Below are positions 5,150-6,245 of a DNA stretch of 6,245 nt, piece after piece. This DNA is from an uncultured Bacilli bacterium (lineage in GTDB: Bacteria > Bacillota_I > Bacilli_A > RF39 > UBA660). The stretch is taken from NCBI GenBank assembly GCA_947627405.1, contig CANQVY010000075.1, positions 1 to 6,245 of the forward strand, in the 5' to 3' direction. The stretch's first letter is position 1, and each line of letters starts with the position of its first letter. Both the position numbers and the translations under genes were made by a program. The notes beneath the pieces are model-generated. The model saw only the letters and a program-made list of their open reading frames with translations. It had not been told where the DNA came from and did not search any database.

Positions 5150-6094
5150 ATGAAAAATTTAATAAATTTATTAACGATAAGTGGTGATGCGATTATTATC
5201 TATGGTTTAATTCTATTTATGGCTATATTGCTTGTTGTAATCTTTGTTTTAGACTTTAAGAGTAAGAAAAAATCTTTAGAAAATTCTTCTCCTATTGTTA
5301 TTGAAGGAGCAACTCCAATTGAAAAATATGAAACTTATGATCAAGTAATTGATAACCTTTCAAAAAATGAAGAAATTTTAGAAGTTAAATTACCAGAAAG
5401 CAAACCTGAAACAGTTTTAGAAGAAAAAAAAGACACCGTCGAAGTTGTTCAACCAAAGGATACAGATAATCATATCAAATATGTAATTCAAAACGAAGAA
5501 GAAGAAAAAGAGGAAGCAAAAGAAGAGTTAAAAGAGTTGGTTCAAGAATTAAAAGAAGAAAAAGAAGAAAATATTGATTTAACAGATTTTGAAGTAGAAC
5601 AAGAAGAAAATGCCATTATTAGTTATAATGAACTTAAAAAGGTTAGCGATACTTTATATGACAACAATGAGATGACTCAATATCAAGATGAAGGCAATGA
5701 ACCTATTAGTATTGCTCAATTGCAAGAAAAATTTAAAGAGGTAAATGAAACTGTTCCCGTTGATGTAACTAGTGAAGAAGAAAAGAGCAGTTTATTAGAA
5801 ACTATAGAAATATTAGAAACACCAAAAGTTTCTACAGAAGATAAGAAAGAAAAGATGAAATTAGATGATTTTGCAATTAAAACAGGAGATCATAAATTTA
5901 AAATATCACCAATTATTTCGCCAGTATATGGAACAATGAAAGAAGAACCTGTTGAAATTAATGATGATTTTACATCAAGTGCTAAATTGAAATTAGAACA
6001 AACAGCTAATTTAGAAAAATTAGATGAAGAATTAAGGAAAACCAATGAATTTTTAGCCGTGTTAAAAGAATTGCAAAAAAAATTAGATTCATAA
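5150..6094 (+). CDS. Bitopic membrane protein with a long acidic coiled-coil/disordered tail, function unknown
   Basis: I do not recognise a named family. The 314-residue protein has one membrane segment at about 14-35 (IIIYGLILFMAILLVVIFVL), followed at once by basic KSKKK (37-41), so the long C-terminal part should be cytoplasmic. Residues 42-113 look disordered. Residues 114-140 are a Glu/Lys-rich charged helix. Two similar short blocks follow, NAIISYNELKK (154-164) and NEPISIAQLQEK (183-194). A lone hydrophobic motif, FKISPIISPVYG (250-261), sits in otherwise polar sequence, and a charged amphipathic helix ends the protein (about 278-312). The layout of TM anchor, acidic linker, short docking motif and coiled coil is seen in divisome and cell-envelope scaffold proteins of Bacillota; a scaffold role is inference only. 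It is cotranscribed with rsmE and followed by a terminator. Codon use matches its neighbours. Reality as a gene is well supported by length, ribosome binding site and operon position. Confidence 0.85.
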   Translation: MKNLINLLTISGDAIIIYGLILFMAILLVVIFVLDFKSKKKSLENSSPIVIEGATPIEKYETYDQVIDNLSKNEEILEVKLPESKPETVLEEKKDTVEVVQPKDTDNHIKYVIQNEEEEKEEAKEELKELVQELKEEKEENIDLTDFEVEQEENAIISYNELKKVSDTLYDNNEMTQYQDEGNEPISIAQLQEKFKEVNETVPVDVTSEEEKSSLLETIEILETPKVSTEDKKEKMKLDDFAIKTGDHKFKISPIISPVYGTMKEEPVEINDDFTSSAKLKLEQTANLEKLDEELRKTNEFLAVLKELQKKLDS

Positions 6095-6105
6095 AAACAA
6101 AGATT

Positions 6106-6135
6106 GAAGTTTGATTTGTTCGAGCTTCTTTTTTT
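6106..6135 (+). terminator. Terminator of the rsmE operon
   Basis: GAAGTTTGA (6106-6114) pairs with TCGAGCTTC (6120-6128) over 9 bp including two G-T wobbles, with the 5-nt loop TTTGT, followed by seven T residues (6129-6135). It lies 11 nt after the stop of the membrane-protein gene and closes the transcript. Confidence 0.8.
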
Positions 6136-6171
6136 GAGTGTAAAATAGGAAGAAAGAAAAATAAGAAATTC

Positions 6172-6200
6172 TTGACTCGGGGGGGGGTAAATATTATAAT
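6172..6200 (+). promoter_or_regulatory. Near-consensus sigma-A promoter with a G9 spacer
   Basis: TTGACT (6172-6177) and a perfect TATAAT (6195-6200) are separated by exactly 17 bp: one C, nine G residues and TAAATAT. Upstream (about 6141-6170) the sequence is A-rich and could act as an UP-type element. Transcription would begin near 6207, about 18 nt before ATG 6225. The core match is the best in the window. Confidence 0.85.
6179..6187. repeat. Poly-G tract of nine residues in a promoter spacer
   Basis: This is nine consecutive G residues in a roughly 30% GC background. It lies wholly between the -35 and -10 elements of the promoter at 6172-6200, so any change in its length changes the -35/-10 distance from the optimal 17 bp. 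See the findings for interpretation. Confidence 0.95.
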
Positions 6201-6224
6201 GAACATAGAAAGTAGGATGGTAAA

Positions 6225-6245
6225 ATGGATAAGGGAAAAATAAAG
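6225..6245 (+). CDS. Start of a downstream gene, product not identifiable (3' end outside window)
   Basis: Only seven codons are visible (MDKGKIK), too few to name the product. The start is supported by AGGATGG (6214-6220) 4 nt upstream and by the strong promoter at 6172-6200. Competing ATGs at 6199 and 6217 share a frame that stops at 6241-6243, so 6225 is the likely start. In B. subtilis lepA lies a little downstream of gpr, and a short basic N-terminus would be compatible with LepA, but this is a guess that the visible residues cannot test. Confidence 0.6.

Noticed and set aside
6006..6206. 66-codon minus-strand frame at the right end
   Set aside because: It reads through the operon terminator and the antisense of the G9 tract, and has no ribosome binding site.
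6199..6243. Tiny frame starting at ATG 6199 within the -10 region
   Set aside because: It overlaps the TATAAT and would lie upstream of the transcription start. It ends at 6241-6243 after 14 codons. ATG 6225 has the ribosome binding site and stays open.

Overview
The window is a chromosomal segment of a low-GC (roughly 30%), endospore-forming member of the Bacillota. Three sporulation or germination genes (gpr, spoIIGA, sigE) sit among housekeeping genes (mutS, rpsT, rsmE). Codon use is strongly AT-biased and even throughout. Shine-Dalgarno sites are strong (GGAGG/AGGTG type), and I see no mobile elements, tRNAs, rRNAs or CRISPR arrays. The A+T bias, short intergenic gaps and shortened spore proteins resemble gut-type Bacilli/Erysipelotrichia relatives more than Bacillus itself, but that placement is inference.

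Layout. Bases 1-426 hold the 3' end of mutS on the + strand. It converges, with 3 nt between stop codons, on a minus-strand gene for a membrane-anchored transglutaminase-like protein (430-1332). A perfect hairpin shared by both strands lies at the junction. Upstream of that gene on the minus strand is rpsT (ribosomal protein bS20, 1420-1677), with its own terminator and promoter. The + strand then carries gpr (germination protease, 1778-2827), spoIIGA (pro-sigma-E protease, 2907-3686), sigE (3679-4368, overlapping spoIIGA by 8 nt), rsmE (16S rRNA m3U1498 methyltransferase, 4434-5144) and a bitopic acidic coiled-coil protein of unknown function (5150-6094). The first seven codons of another gene begin at 6225.

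How the genes work together. SpoIIGA is the membrane protease that activates pro-sigma-E in the mother cell, and the two genes form a translationally coupled pair. GPR acts at the other end of the developmental programme, degrading the small acid-soluble spore proteins at germination. The rpsT-gpr divergence matches Bacillus, but what follows is rearranged: spoIIGA-sigE takes the place of spoIIP-lepA, and rsmE follows sigE where sigG would be expected.

Points of most interest: (1) a run of nine G residues inside the 17-bp spacer of a near-perfect sigma-A promoter at the right edge, which could be a slippage-driven expression switch; (2) a sigE product whose short, wholly hydrophobic pro-sequence looks like that of pro-sigma-K; (3) a spoIIGA promoter candidate with an over-long -35/-10 spacing and two near-Spo0A boxes, recalling the Bacillus spoIIG promoter; (4) stop codons and promoter elements built into terminator hairpins across the window; (5) an uncharacterised membrane protein with an isolated ISPVYG motif in a disordered acidic tail.
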